A stretch of DNA of 64,000 nucleotides from CAYUQT01 sp964446835 (GTDB lineage Bacteria; Planctomycetota; Phycisphaerae; UBA1845; JAFGLZ01). The stretch covers positions 66,047-130,046 of the forward strand of contig CAYUQT010000020.1 in assembly GCA_964446835.1 (NCBI GenBank). Reading direction: 5' to 3'. The notes below the pieces were generated by a model. That model did no database searches. It had not been told where the DNA came from and was given only the letters and a program-made list of their open reading frames with translations. Positions 1 through 9,489 of this stretch are shown here, piece after piece. Positions within the stretch are counted from its first letter, which is position 1. Every line of letters begins with the position of its first letter. Both the position numbers and the translations under genes were made by a program.

Positions 1-1371
1 CAGTCGACTGCATTCCAGTGGAGCAAGGTCATTGCCGGCGGTGCCTCATTGACGCGTTTCACCTCGCTGCTCATCTGCGCGCTGCTGGGGGCCTATGCCT
101 TCGCCCGCGAGGGCGAAGACCGTTCTCTGCTGTTCTTGACATCCCTTCCGGCAAAGCGAACGGACGTCGTATTCAGCAAGATCCTCGTGGCCTCGGGCTC
201 GGTTGCGGCTATTTGGCTCTCAAGCTTGGCGGCCATGGTGGCGGGCATACGCGCAATGGGCCACGAATGGTCTACGCTCTGGCTCGTCATGAAGGCGATG
301 CTGGGGTACATCGCCTCGGGAGTGATGGCGTTCGGCGGAGCGTGGTTCCTGTCACTCTTCCTCGGATCGGCCGTCGGCGCCGCTTTTGTAGGTCTTATGT
401 TTCTGGCGCCGGTGTACCTGATGCAGTTCCTAGTGAATTGGTACTTCGGGCTCGACAACCGAATGTTCTTCCATTGGGGTACCGTAGGCTTCATGTTGGC
501 GGCGGGTCTTCTGGGTGTTTGGGCCGGTGCCGGCATTTACGTGAGATTCGGCACCGCCACAGAGGAGGCTGGTCTGAGAGTCTCCCTCCCATGGCGCAAA
601 GACGGGTCGGACGTGGTGCCCGGACTCGGTTCGCTGGTGGGCCACAAGCGGGCGGTACCCTTTCAGGCTCTGGTGTGGAAAGACTCTCGGCTAATAAGGG
701 CTTCGTTACTGATCGGTCTTGGAATCACTGTGGCTCCCTATCTAATTGCTATTGTCGTTCACCAAGCGAGCGGCACGATTCCGAGCCAGTGTCGAACGGC
801 AAGCCTGATCAGCATGGCCTTGAGCACGCTCGTGTTCGCGTTCTGGAGCGGGCACATCATGTCCGCAGAAAACGCTTCGGGCAGCCTTGCCTTTTCGTCC
901 TATCTTCCGATTTCCCGCATCAAGGAGCTGGGCAGCAAGTTGGCGGTTACGTTCGTACCTGCGCTTCTGCTGAGCACCGCAAACCTCGTTCTCCTACTGG
1001 CAACCAACAATGCCGTACCGAGCGCCGTGAGATTCGACAGCACGCTTACCTGGGCCGCGTGGCACGACGCCCCCTTTATTGTGATGGGGCTTGGGTTAGC
1101 GAATGCGGCAGTCATGGCCTTCTCACTCGCATGGTTCCTGTCGGCGCATTGGCAGCGTCCGGCAGTCGCCATTGTGTTGGGCGCATTGGCAACGCCGCTA
1201 AGCCTCGCCGCATGGGCTGTTCTGAGCGCCTTCTGTTGGGAACGTCCCGATGTCTTCTCCCCGTTCCGGTTCGCGTGCCTGTACGGCTCCGGGAACGGCG
1301 CGTTCGTGCTGATGTTGCTTGTGGCGGGTTGCTTCGCTGCGTTGAGACGGCAGCGGAATGCTCGAACGTGA
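1..1371 (+). CDS. ABC-2-type permease-like membrane protein (5' partial)
   Basis: The reading frame is already open at base 1 and ends with TGA at 1369-1371, so the true start lies outside the window; the TTG at 49 is only the first internal start-like codon. The product is a polytopic inner-membrane protein with roughly ten hydrophobic segments in two halves separated by a polar stretch (about residues 180-215 of the visible part). This duplicated layout resembles ABC-2 export permeases, which work with an ATPase subunit; none is visible here, so it may lie upstream. The substrate cannot be told from sequence. A convergent minus-strand gene follows after about 150 bases. Confidence 0.6.
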   Translation, partial: QSTAFQWSKVIAGGASLTRFTSLLICALLGAYAFAREGEDRSLLFLTSLPAKRTDVVFSKILVASGSVAAIWLSSLAAMVAGIRAMGHEWSTLWLVMKAMLGYIASGVMAFGGAWFLSLFLGSAVGAAFVGLMFLAPVYLMQFLVNWYFGLDNRMFFHWGTVGFMLAAGLLGVWAGAGIYVRFGTATEEAGLRVSLPWRKDGSDVVPGLGSLVGHKRAVPFQALVWKDSRLIRASLLIGLGITVAPYLIAIVVHQASGTIPSQCRTASLISMALSTLVFAFWSGHIMSAENASGSLAFSSYLPISRIKELGSKLAVTFVPALLLSTANLVLLLATNNAVPSAVRFDSTLTWAAWHDAPFIVMGLGLANAAVMAFSLAWFLSAHWQRPAVAIVLGALATPLSLAAWAVLSAFCWERPDVFSPFRFACLYGSGNGAFVLMLLVAGCFAALRRQRNART

Positions 1372-1518
1372 GAATAACCCCCCACCCCCGGGCCCGCGCC
1401 GCCGCCCGACCCGGAATCGAATGTCCTTCAGTTGCCGGCAGAGCATGGGAAGACCGGGATTTGCGACTGTCGACGGGTCAGAAGGCGACCCTGTTTTCAG
1501 AGCAGTTCAGTCAGTCGA

Positions 1519-3684
1519 TCACCGACGGTCAATCGAGTAAAAGATGAGTCGGGAATCGCGCCGATTGGGGATGACGACTTCGAACCCCTTTTCGCGAATC
1601 TCTTTGCCGGAAACGGTCCAGGTGTTGCCGGAATCGTAATCCTGGAACTTCCATTGTTTGGCCGGGTCGATCGTCAGGAGGTCAAAGGTCATCGCGCGAA
1701 CGTCGCTCTTGGCGCGACGCAGAGCGACGATCATGCCCTCCTGCTCTTCCGGAAGATAGAGATGATAGGCCGACCAGGCGGCGGGATTTCGCTGTTGATT
1801 GGTCAGGGGGTAGTAGTCGCCGACGAAGTATTTCTTGCAGCGTTTGGCCTGAACGACGTTCGCCCTGGTCTGGAGCCATTCTTTCTCCGTCTTGGCGACG
1901 AGTGCGTTTTCCATGCCCGGACTGAGTGCGCAACGGGCTTCATAGGTGTCGAAGATCATCCAACCTCGAATCATGCTCCCTTGAAAGGGCAGCCAATGGA
2001 GGATTCCGTAACTGTGGTCCTGTGTCGATTCAGGGGTCGCTTCGGGGAAACAGTTGTAGTCGCTTCGCCATAGAGGTTGGCCGCGCAATATGGTCTCGAG
2101 ATCGATTCGTCGTCCGCCGCTGGCGCAATTGAGAATGGCCAGCTTCGGAAACCTCTTGAGAAGGGCGTCCCAGAATGCGAAGTGGCCTTCGATGAACCGC
2201 ATCTCGTTCATCCCCCAGCGATTCGGCTCGGCGGCGGTCTCCAGATAGGGATTCGGCTCGATGTTGAAATCCTCTTCGTACCAGTCGATGTCATAAGCCT
2301 CGATCAGACCGGCGAGGACGTCGACCGCCCATTTGAACGCCTCCGGTTTGCCCAGATCCAGGAGAAGCGTCTGCCCGTTGCGGATCTTGCCATCGGGGTT
2401 ACCGGTCAGGAAGTACTCGGGATGTTCCAGCGTGATCGGCCGGCCATGAATGGCGCGGCACGGCTCGACCCAGACGAGAAACTTCATGCCCGCCGCGTGG
2501 GCCGCATCACTGACCGGCTTGAGCGTCCCATTATGCCAATTCGGATTCGGTCGCCAGTCGCCGGCCATGGGGCCCCAATCGCCTTCGAACACCGAATAGG
2601 ACGGGACGGTTCCCGTGCCGTACCAACCCGCGTCAAACCAGTACACGTCGAGCGGAATCTTGTACTGCTTGATCTTCTCGATGATGTCGAGATGTTCTTT
2701 GGACGGAATCCCCCCCCAGACCACTCCGGAAATCGGCGACTCGACCCGTTTTCCATCGATATGCGGCGAGTAATGGTCACGGACAAGACTTCGGAACATG
2801 TTCTGGCCGTGCATCAGCTCGCCTTGCCAGTAGAGGACAAGGTTCAGCGTCGAGCGGACCGTCTCGCCGGGACGAAGGATGGAATCGAGGTTCTCGACGC
2901 CGGCCAGGATCGTCGACTTTCCGCCCCCCGTGTGATCGAAGTAGGCTCGCCATGCGCCGCTCCAGCCGAGTCCGGTGATGAGCCCGTCGCCGCCCGTCTG
3001 ATAGTTGAAGAACGGAAGCCAGACAGCGCTGGAACGCTTGTCGGCAGGAATCAGGTAGGCGTGCGTCTGGCCCCATCGGGTGTTTGTGGGGGTGTCCATC
3101 GGAATCCGACGGCGTTTGTCCCACATCGAATTGTGCATGACTTCGCCCATGAAGTAGAAATCGTCTTCGTGCCCCGGCGAGCCGACCGAACGATGCAGGA
3201 TCGGCATCGAACCATCGGCAGCATTCCAGCAGGTGTCGATTCCCCAGAAATCGTGAATCTTCGCCGAATCGGTTTGCCCGTCGTTTCGGACGCGGACCAC
3301 CCATTGGAGCGCCGGAAGGCCCTGGAATTCAGTCAGTTTCATTTCACAGGAGAGGGAGGTCTGGGCATCTTTCCAGCTCAGAACGTGTGTGCGGGTCTTG
3401 TCATCCTGCCAATTGCCCGACGCGATCTTCGCGCTTTCGATTCGGACCCATTCGCGGCTGCTTCGATTGCCGCACTTGAACGAGAAGGGGAGGTCGGCGA
3501 TGTAGCGCCCCGCGTTTGCACCCCCTTGTCTCAAGAGAAACTGTCTCCACTGTTCGACGAAGGCCATCTCGCCGGCCGTCGGTCGTGACGAATACGGCTC
3601 GACCGGGATTTCGCCACCGCATGCGAATGTGGAGAACAACACCGTCGCCGGGAGAAGCAGAACGAAAGGATGCCAACTCTTCAT
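1519..3684 (-). CDS. Exported GH36-like alpha-galactosidase family protein
   Basis: A 721-residue protein with a Sec signal (hydrophobic residues 6-21, a cysteine near 22 that is not in a canonical lipobox). An N-terminal beta-sandwich (about 30-320) precedes a TIM barrel. Clan GH-D hallmarks are visible: 'DVYWFDAGWYGTG', 'FLVWVEPCRA', 'DWYEEDFN' with the probable nucleophile Asp472, and 'CASGGRRIDLE' followed by 'WRSDYN' with the probable acid/base Asp542. The family releases alpha-galactosyl or related residues from oligosaccharides, probably in the periplasm here. The ATG follows GAGGAG. It lies downstream of a beta-helix gene and an isomerase tail fragment. The exact sugar is unknown. Confidence 0.78.
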   Translation of the reverse strand: MKSWHPFVLLLPATVLFSTFACGGEIPVEPYSSRPTAGEMAFVEQWRQFLLRQGGANAGRYIADLPFSFKCGNRSSREWVRIESAKIASGNWQDDKTRTHVLSWKDAQTSLSCEMKLTEFQGLPALQWVVRVRNDGQTDSAKIHDFWGIDTCWNAADGSMPILHRSVGSPGHEDDFYFMGEVMHNSMWDKRRRIPMDTPTNTRWGQTHAYLIPADKRSSAVWLPFFNYQTGGDGLITGLGWSGAWRAYFDHTGGGKSTILAGVENLDSILRPGETVRSTLNLVLYWQGELMHGQNMFRSLVRDHYSPHIDGKRVESPISGVVWGGIPSKEHLDIIEKIKQYKIPLDVYWFDAGWYGTGTVPSYSVFEGDWGPMAGDWRPNPNWHNGTLKPVSDAAHAAGMKFLVWVEPCRAIHGRPITLEHPEYFLTGNPDGKIRNGQTLLLDLGKPEAFKWAVDVLAGLIEAYDIDWYEEDFNIEPNPYLETAAEPNRWGMNEMRFIEGHFAFWDALLKRFPKLAILNCASGGRRIDLETILRGQPLWRSDYNCFPEATPESTQDHSYGILHWLPFQGSMIRGWMIFDTYEARCALSPGMENALVAKTEKEWLQTRANVVQAKRCKKYFVGDYYPLTNQQRNPAAWSAYHLYLPEEQEGMIVALRRAKSDVRAMTFDLLTIDPAKQWKFQDYDSGNTWTVSGKEIREKGFEVVIPNRRDSRLIFYSIDRR

Positions 3685-3767
3685 TGTCTCCTCTTTCTTG
3701 GGTCAGGGAAGCCTTCTCCAGACACCTTGCTGTCAACCGGGGGCGACGGTCACCTACTTTCTGGCCG

Positions 3768-3886
3768 CTATCTCGCGAGTCCCTTGGCCGCCGATTCCGC
3801 GAAGACCACGTTCTTGACCGTGTGGTCCTTGAGCGCGGGGGTGTCTTCCTCGTACTCGATGGTCGTGAGGCCCTCGTTTCCCATTC
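3768..3886 (-). pseudogene. 3' tail fragment of a sugar isomerase/epimerase TIM-barrel gene
   Basis: On the minus strand this encodes about 35 residues containing 'TIEYEEDTPAL' and ending 'ESAAKGLAR', closely matching the C-terminus of the intact isomerase-like gene at 16318-17226 ('NIEYEEDTPAL', ending 'ESVAKELAG'). No upstream part of the gene exists; the sequence 5' of it is the end of the beta-helix gene in another frame. It is a decayed remnant of a paralogue. A second such tail lies at 15230-15361. Confidence 0.72.
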
Positions 3887-3891
3887 TTCCG

Positions 3892-6195
3892 CTATGGCCC
3901 CGCTGCGTCAAGAATGTCCTGTGGGAGGTTCTGCACTCCTGAGGCATCCAGGAGAGACTGCGGTATTTCTCCGATTCCCTGAATGTAGTGGTTGCCAGCG
4001 CAGCCCAGATTGACGGGGTAGGACACACGATTCTCCGAGTAAGGACAGATGCTGAAGAACGGGCTACTCAGCAGGTAATTGCCGACGATATTGATGTCGC
4101 CGTAGGTTCTGCAGCCGCCGGTGTCATCGCCGTAAGGAATGTTGCCTAGTGCGTACCAGGCAGGATAGGGAAGCGGGTCCTTTTCCTTTGGAGCCGGACC
4201 GAAATCGGTCACGCCTTGAGGGTTGTCATAGGAGGCATTGTCCATCAGCACGATATAGCGGCTTCCTCCATCGGTATAGAAGATGTTTCCGCCGGCGAGC
4301 GGGCGTTTGCCGTTGGCCACGTTGCCCTTGATGAAGAGCGGATCGTCCATCGCGGTGCCTTGCTGGCCAGTGGTGTAGATTGCGCCACCATCCCAAAGCA
4401 CGTTCAAGAACTGCTGAATGTGATTGTTCAGTATCTTGTTGCCGCTGTTGGTAGTCGGCGTGGTGTACGTCCCCCAGTCACCCCTTTGAGCGCCTGCTAT
4501 TCCCGGGAACATGCCCGCATCAAGGAGCCCCCATCCCCATCCCATGGCGATTCCCGACCATGGCACGTCAACGATGGTATTGTTACTGACCAGGGTGTTC
4601 GCCGTGAAACCTACATAGATTCCCGCGGCGTCAACGTACTCCCGGCCCACCTTGTTGATCAGGTTGTTGGAAATCACATTGTCCCGCGTGATCTCCTCAG
4701 GAAAAGCGGGGTGGTGGTCTATGATCGAGACTCCACCGAGTTGGATGGCCGCCGAGGAAATGTCCTTGAAGAGATTGTCTTGAACGATGTTTCGTTGGCT
4801 ACCGGTATCGAAATCGAGACCCACGGCCCCCAGATGCTGAAATATGTTGCGGCGAAACTCTATCCCGTGGGCATATTGGAACTGCACGTTGCCGGGCGTT
4901 CGGATGACGTTGGGATCGTGTCCGCAGATGTTGGTCTTGTGGCCGGGGCCAACGACGCGGAAGCCGCTCTGGTCTGGGACATATCCGTCATCGCCGGCCG
5001 GGCCGAGCCACGTGGCACCCGAGAAAGTCAGACCCTCAAAGCGGATGTCTGCAATGGGCTTCCGACGATCTCCCTGCCCTTTCAGAAGGACCTCCAGGAC
5101 TGGGAGCTCTACGTCGGCAGATTCAATGCATTCCCCCGGACGCGGGATGTAGTAGAGCGAGCCCTTGTCCTTATTGAGGTACCACTCGCCCGGCTCGTCG
5201 AGGAACTGATAGTCATTCTCGAACCATGTGACCTGCCAGAAGCTCCACATTCCCGGCTGCGGCCCCCAGTCTGGATCTGATCCTTCGCTTGTCAGAAAGA
5301 TGTTCGCATTGGTCCAGGCGGGCTCCTTCATCTTCAGGAGGCCTGTCGCGCGATTTCGGATGGTTGGATCTGGGACTAACCAGGGAACGACATACTCCGG
5401 ATAGGGCGTGACCGATTCCACGGGAACGGTCATCATTTTCCACTGTGTGATGATCACCGCTTCTACGTCCCGCGGATTCGACCACTTTGAAGGATCTCTC
5501 CACCTGCTCGGGTTGAGCTCATTGGGTTCGTACAGAATGCCAATAGGCTCTGGAATGCCAAGGATATAGAAATGGGCAGGGCGGAACGCGGATGGATAGA
5601 GGCTGGTCCGCGCCCTCACCGCCCTCTGTCCGTTCACATAGAGCTGACGGGCGGCGTAGTGGCCCACACTGGCTCGGTATATCCCAAGATTGGGGTCGTG
5701 CGGTGTCCAGCCCCCCACGCTGATAGAGCCGGTTATCACCGGCCGCTCGCCGGGCGCGGCACAGTATGTCACCTTATGGCCGTTGAGGCCGGAATCGTTC
5801 GGATCAAGCGCAAAGGTCTGCGTAAGACGGTAAGTGCCACCTCTTATGTAGACGACTATCTCGCCTTCTCGTCTGGACTTGTCCAGGGCGCGGATTGCGT
5901 TACGGGCCCTTTCCAGGGTGAGGAAAGGCTCAGACTGGGTGCCAGGCGAGGCATCGCTGCCATCCGAGGAGATCCAGAACTCCGTTGAAGGGGCGCAACC
6001 ATTGTCTGGTATGACGTAGCCACACCCGCTGGAGAGGCCCAGCAGCATGACAAACAGCAGCAAACGGACGAGGCACATGCGGAGCCTGGCACTACTCCGA
6101 GCGGACAACCCGCTGGCGGAGGGTCTGATTTCGGATTGGACCGCGGCCAGGTTGCGGAGGAAGCTGCTCATAGGCATGCTGTGATCGATGGACAT
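3892..6195 (-). CDS. Right-handed parallel beta-helix lipoprotein, glycosidase/lyase-like
   Basis: A 767-residue protein with a hydrophobic stretch at 41-55 and Cys58 ('LSSGC'), a plausible lipoprotein site. The mature N-terminus carries the 'GSDASPGTQSEPFLTLERA' motif and 'YIRGGTYRLTQTF', which open many beta-helix carbohydrate-active enzymes, followed by coils with repeated 'N.I.NN.I' patterns ('VISNNLINKVG', 'VSNNTIVDVPWSGI'). Such proteins are often polysaccharide lyases or GH141/GH120-like hydrolases; I cannot assign a family. A weak GAGGG precedes the first ATG. A second possible start at Met40 (base 6078) would remove a long atypical N-region and leave a normal lipoprotein signal. Confidence 0.72.
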   Translation of the reverse strand: MSIDHSMPMSSFLRNLAAVQSEIRPSASGLSARSSARLRMCLVRLLLFVMLLGLSSGCGYVIPDNGCAPSTEFWISSDGSDASPGTQSEPFLTLERARNAIRALDKSRREGEIVVYIRGGTYRLTQTFALDPNDSGLNGHKVTYCAAPGERPVITGSISVGGWTPHDPNLGIYRASVGHYAARQLYVNGQRAVRARTSLYPSAFRPAHFYILGIPEPIGILYEPNELNPSRWRDPSKWSNPRDVEAVIITQWKMMTVPVESVTPYPEYVVPWLVPDPTIRNRATGLLKMKEPAWTNANIFLTSEGSDPDWGPQPGMWSFWQVTWFENDYQFLDEPGEWYLNKDKGSLYYIPRPGECIESADVELPVLEVLLKGQGDRRKPIADIRFEGLTFSGATWLGPAGDDGYVPDQSGFRVVGPGHKTNICGHDPNVIRTPGNVQFQYAHGIEFRRNIFQHLGAVGLDFDTGSQRNIVQDNLFKDISSAAIQLGGVSIIDHHPAFPEEITRDNVISNNLINKVGREYVDAAGIYVGFTANTLVSNNTIVDVPWSGIAMGWGWGLLDAGMFPGIAGAQRGDWGTYTTPTTNSGNKILNNHIQQFLNVLWDGGAIYTTGQQGTAMDDPLFIKGNVANGKRPLAGGNIFYTDGGSRYIVLMDNASYDNPQGVTDFGPAPKEKDPLPYPAWYALGNIPYGDDTGGCRTYGDINIVGNYLLSSPFFSICPYSENRVSYPVNLGCAGNHYIQGIGEIPQSLLDASGVQNLPQDILDAAGP

Positions 6196-6534
6196 CTGCG
6201 TGGCCCTCAGTCGGTGTAGGGAGTCACAAACCAGCCTCTGTCGTTTGTGTCGGTATACAACTCCCTCCGTTCATGTATCGGCGAAAAGGGGAGGAGAATT
6301 CTGGTAAGTAGCGCATTGGGCGGCTGCGAGTTCCGGAAGGTGGATGACCAAGGACCGGGGAGCATCTGGTGGCTCATGTTGGCCTTCTTCTGCACCCATT
6401 GCGGAAGGCCGCTGGACGCTTCCGTTCCGCCCGGTGGAATCGCGACGGTTCGGGAAGCAGGACTGTGCAGCGTTCCGCAGTTGCGGGAGGGTGGGTGGCT
6501 GTCTCCTGAGCGCCGGACGGTATTGGGCAGGCCC
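6196..6534. other. Intergenic, no gene recognised
   Basis: About 340 bases between two minus-strand genes. Short open frames exist but none has a credible ribosome site or a recognisable product. It presumably holds the promoter of the beta-helix gene, but no convincing -35/-10 pair was found. Confidence 0.4.
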
Positions 6535-7623
6535 TCACTTCAGATAGGGCGTCAGCGCCTCGAATCGGTACTCGATCTCAGCGATGTCCGCCTGGGTCAA
6601 CTTCAACTCCGAGACGATAGGCGAGGCGGGAATGGTGTTGCCAGGCCCGTAGTTGCGCGAAAGCAGCGTCTTGAATACACCGCGTTTCTTCCATACGTAC
6701 AGATGGGCGCCGCGGAGCGAGCCGCCGGGAATCGTCTCGCTGAGATTCGTCATCAGGAGAAACTTGGCGTAGGCGTCTCTGCAATCTGCCGGATTCTCGC
6801 CGCTCTGCTGCATGTTCCAGATGCGGGTAAGCAGATCCGCATAGACGGCCCGCTCAGTGATCAAGCCTTCGGTACCGAGTCGCAACTCGTAAAGCCAGCC
6901 AAGCCCACCACGGGCACTGAACACGCGGCGGATGGGCGGTCTGGCCGCGAGCAACTCACGGGTCCGCGCGATGACGGCACCTGCTTCCTCCTTGACGTAG
7001 CCGAAGTAGCGAGACTCCTTGGCCAGCTCGATCAGGAGCCGCACGGAGGGGACCGGTCCTTTGTAGGCGACGCCGCCGGTGGTCTGGAAGATCACGGGAC
7101 GATTGACCACGGTCGCCAGTGCACGCCAGTACTGGCGCAGGTCGGCCTCCGTCTTGCCGGAGTCCGGCGGCCGGGAGATGATCGCCGCGGGCGCCAGCTT
7201 CTCGGCATGTCTCGCGAACACCAGCATCTCGTCGGTATCCTTGCCCTGGACGCCGAGGCACAAGGCCGTGCGCAGGCCGCGAGCCGCGTTGGCCAGGACC
7301 TCCATTCCCCGGAGCTTCTCGTCGGCGGTCAGCAGATCGATGCTGTCGCCCGACTGTGGCCAGATCATCCCGGGGCATCCACACCGATCGACGAATCGCG
7401 CCTGATCGGCGAGGACCTCGAAGTCCACCGCGCCCGAGGCGGTGAAGGGCGTGCTCAGGATCGGAAACGGCCCTCGGATCTTTGGGTCTGCGGTGGCCGC
7501 GCCGGCGACCGTGTTCGCCCGTTGCTCGCCCGCCGAGAGAGCCCTGGTACGACTCAGGCCCAGCGCGCCGACCACGGCGGCCTTGAGCATCCGACGTCTC
7601 GTGACATTCGCTTGTGTGAACAC
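6535..7623 (-). CDS. Tat-exported dihydrodipicolinate synthase/N-acetylneuraminate lyase family protein
   Basis: 362 residues starting at GTG after an AG-rich stretch. A Tat signal is clear (residues 8-12 'TRRRM', then a hydrophobic run to about 28). The barrel starts at 'GPFPILSTPFTASGAVDF', typical of the class I aldolase DHDPS/NAL family. The Schiff-base lysine is probably Lys211 in 'YVKEEAG'. The strand that normally carries the catalytic tyrosine reads 'VIFQTTGGVAY', so the usual Tyr is absent or moved. Cytosolic members make or cleave keto acids; an exported version suggests periplasmic cleavage of a sugar-derived keto acid, which is inference. It lies in a run of exported sugar enzymes. 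Confidence 0.75.
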   Translation of the reverse strand: MFTQANVTRRRMLKAAVVGALGLSRTRALSAGEQRANTVAGAATADPKIRGPFPILSTPFTASGAVDFEVLADQARFVDRCGCPGMIWPQSGDSIDLLTADEKLRGMEVLANAARGLRTALCLGVQGKDTDEMLVFARHAEKLAPAAIISRPPDSGKTEADLRQYWRALATVVNRPVIFQTTGGVAYKGPVPSVRLLIELAKESRYFGYVKEEAGAVIARTRELLAARPPIRRVFSARGGLGWLYELRLGTEGLITERAVYADLLTRIWNMQQSGENPADCRDAYAKFLLMTNLSETIPGGSLRGAHLYVWKKRGVFKTLLSRNYGPGNTIPASPIVSELKLTQADIAEIEYRFEALTPYLK

Positions 7624-7725
7624 AATCTTTCTCGCTGACGAATTGGGAAACTCGGAACGATCACCCGTTTCACTGCCATGAGGCCGTTGGCTGTCCGTCG
7701 TTTCTCAGACTGTGGGCCCCTTCTG

Positions 7726-9222
7726 TCACGCCGGCAGTGGGTCCACGAAAGACGCCAGGTGGTTTGCCAGCCAACACCATCGACGCGCGGCGTCCGGAGG
7801 CAGACTTGGCAGACGACCGTAGATGCTCGTCAATGCCGCCGGGATCTGCTTGCGATCGTCCAGCAGGCGGGCGTAGCGAACGAACTCGCGGGCGTTGTCC
7901 AGGCCACCCAGGAGCGGCGCGGCGACACGCTGGAGGAAGGAGTCGATATCTGCCTTGGGGTTGCCGGCTCCGCCGAAATCGGCCATCGCAAGGTAGTTGA
8001 GTTCTGCACCTGTGCAGAACGGCGACACCTCGCCGAACAGACTGACGCTATCGAAACCTGAAGCCACGCTCTTCTGGATCATTTTGGCGATTTTCTGGAT
8101 GGCCAACTCGCCGCGGATTCCCGACCAGTAGGTCGACATGTGCGCCCTCATGATATTCCGGTGCCCGGCGTTGGAGACCCGACCTTCGGCGGTCCACGCC
8201 AGACCCGTTGGGCCCTCGTCTATGAATCGATCGCAGACCCACTGGACAAAGGTGCCGTGAGGGAACTTGGCCAGCTCCGCGTCGGCCCATACCGGCTTGG
8301 CATCGCCGAATTCCGGGGCCTTGTCCGGACCTGCGTACGGTTGCGGGTGCGAATACGTTTCGCACACAATCCATGCGTCGGGAGCGACCGATCGAATGGC
8401 CTCGGCTGCCAACGGATACATCAGACCCATGTCTTCCCAGGAGAACCAGGAGAAGGGGGCCGGCGAGTGTTTTCGGCGGTCCCGGCACCGCTTGCACTGG
8501 CAGATGCCCGTATCGCCCGATTCGATCTGTACGCCGCCCAGGGGCAGGTTCTTGAAAAGCCACGCCAGCGACTCCATCGCGAAGTCTTGATTCTCGCGTC
8601 GAGAAGGGCAGGCCTGGTAGAAACCCCGTGGACCGGGCATACCGACGGTGGTGATGTTTGTCTTCTTGCCGTTGGCATCGACGAGGAAGCATAGGGGCTT
8701 GCCATCGGCATCGACGGAAAGCAGTTCGGGATGCGCGTTCAGGTGCCGCTCGAGATTGTGCGGCGAGTCACCCTCATAATACACGCCGCCGTAGGCGTTC
8801 AGACCGACGCCGCACAGGAGCCGGACATTCTCTTTGGCGGCCACGTCGCACAGACGTTTGGCCGATTCCAAACCGCCGTGACAATCGCGCAAGAGTCCCC
8901 ACACGACCACCGCGTTTATATGGTGGCGTCCGCACCAGCGAAGCAGCGCCGTGTAGTCCTCCAGGAACGATCCTTCCGTGCGACCATACTCGTTGCACGA
9001 TCCGTGCGTGTGTGCGCCCAGGCGATTCAACGCCCACTCGGTGCTGTGGTCCCAGGTCCAGAACATTCTCGTTCGGATCGGGGCGTCTTCCGTGGCGACC
9101 TTCGTTGGGGACGGCTCGGCCGCACTGGACTGGCCAGCGAATCCCGCTCCCTCGATCAGGGCGCCCAGGCCGCCGACAATGCCGAGCTGAAGTACTTCGC
9201 GACGATTCCTCGCGTTATCCAT
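7726..9222 (-). CDS. Tat-exported glycoside-hydrolase-like TIM-barrel protein with CxCxxC motif
   Basis: The ATG at 9222 is preceded by GGAGG at 8 bases, so the upstream in-frame ATG at 9345 is rejected. The product (498 residues) begins with a twin-arginine signal ('ARNRREVLQLG'). The body reads as an alpha/beta barrel: 'INAVVVWGLLRD', 'RLLCGVGLNAYGGVYY', 'GVQIESGDTGICQCKRCRD'. The CxCxxC cluster after a strand is also seen in alpha-glucuronidase/DUF4838-type glycosidases, so a hydrolase on uronic or acetamido sugars is possible. No catalytic pair can be named with confidence. It follows the DHDPS-like gene's strand and is divergent from the kelch gene, sharing an intergenic region of about 270 bases. 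Confidence 0.62.
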   Translation of the reverse strand: MDNARNRREVLQLGIVGGLGALIEGAGFAGQSSAAEPSPTKVATEDAPIRTRMFWTWDHSTEWALNRLGAHTHGSCNEYGRTEGSFLEDYTALLRWCGRHHINAVVVWGLLRDCHGGLESAKRLCDVAAKENVRLLCGVGLNAYGGVYYEGDSPHNLERHLNAHPELLSVDADGKPLCFLVDANGKKTNITTVGMPGPRGFYQACPSRRENQDFAMESLAWLFKNLPLGGVQIESGDTGICQCKRCRDRRKHSPAPFSWFSWEDMGLMYPLAAEAIRSVAPDAWIVCETYSHPQPYAGPDKAPEFGDAKPVWADAELAKFPHGTFVQWVCDRFIDEGPTGLAWTAEGRVSNAGHRNIMRAHMSTYWSGIRGELAIQKIAKMIQKSVASGFDSVSLFGEVSPFCTGAELNYLAMADFGGAGNPKADIDSFLQRVAAPLLGGLDNAREFVRYARLLDDRKQIPAALTSIYGRLPSLPPDAARRWCWLANHLASFVDPLPA

Positions 9223-9489
9223 AGATGGGGCCTCCGAAGGCAGTTGTCGGCCTTCAACTGTTTCCGCCAACTTACACTCTACACGAAGGACTAACGTGTG
9301 TCGTTTCAAGGTTCTGCTTATATGTGCGACGGACCCTATTATCAAGTCGCCAATGAACAGGGTGCGTTCCTGCTACCCTCCGGGGCTTGCCATCGAGTCT
9401 TCCGTTGGCTTTGTGCGGACGGTACGATTGCTGACGACACCCCTGCGGTGGATTCGCTTGTTTCCCAACCGACCCAAGGAGAGTGTGCG

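Noticed and set aside
18..1547. Long plus-strand frame of about 509 codons over the permease gene
   Set aside because: It is rich in Arg/Gly/Ser with no hydrophobic segments or motifs, while the overlapping frame encodes a clear multi-span membrane protein.
1926..3588. Long plus-strand frames opposite the GH36-like gene
   Set aside because: They are shadows of a well supported glycosidase with catalytic motifs and a ribosome site.
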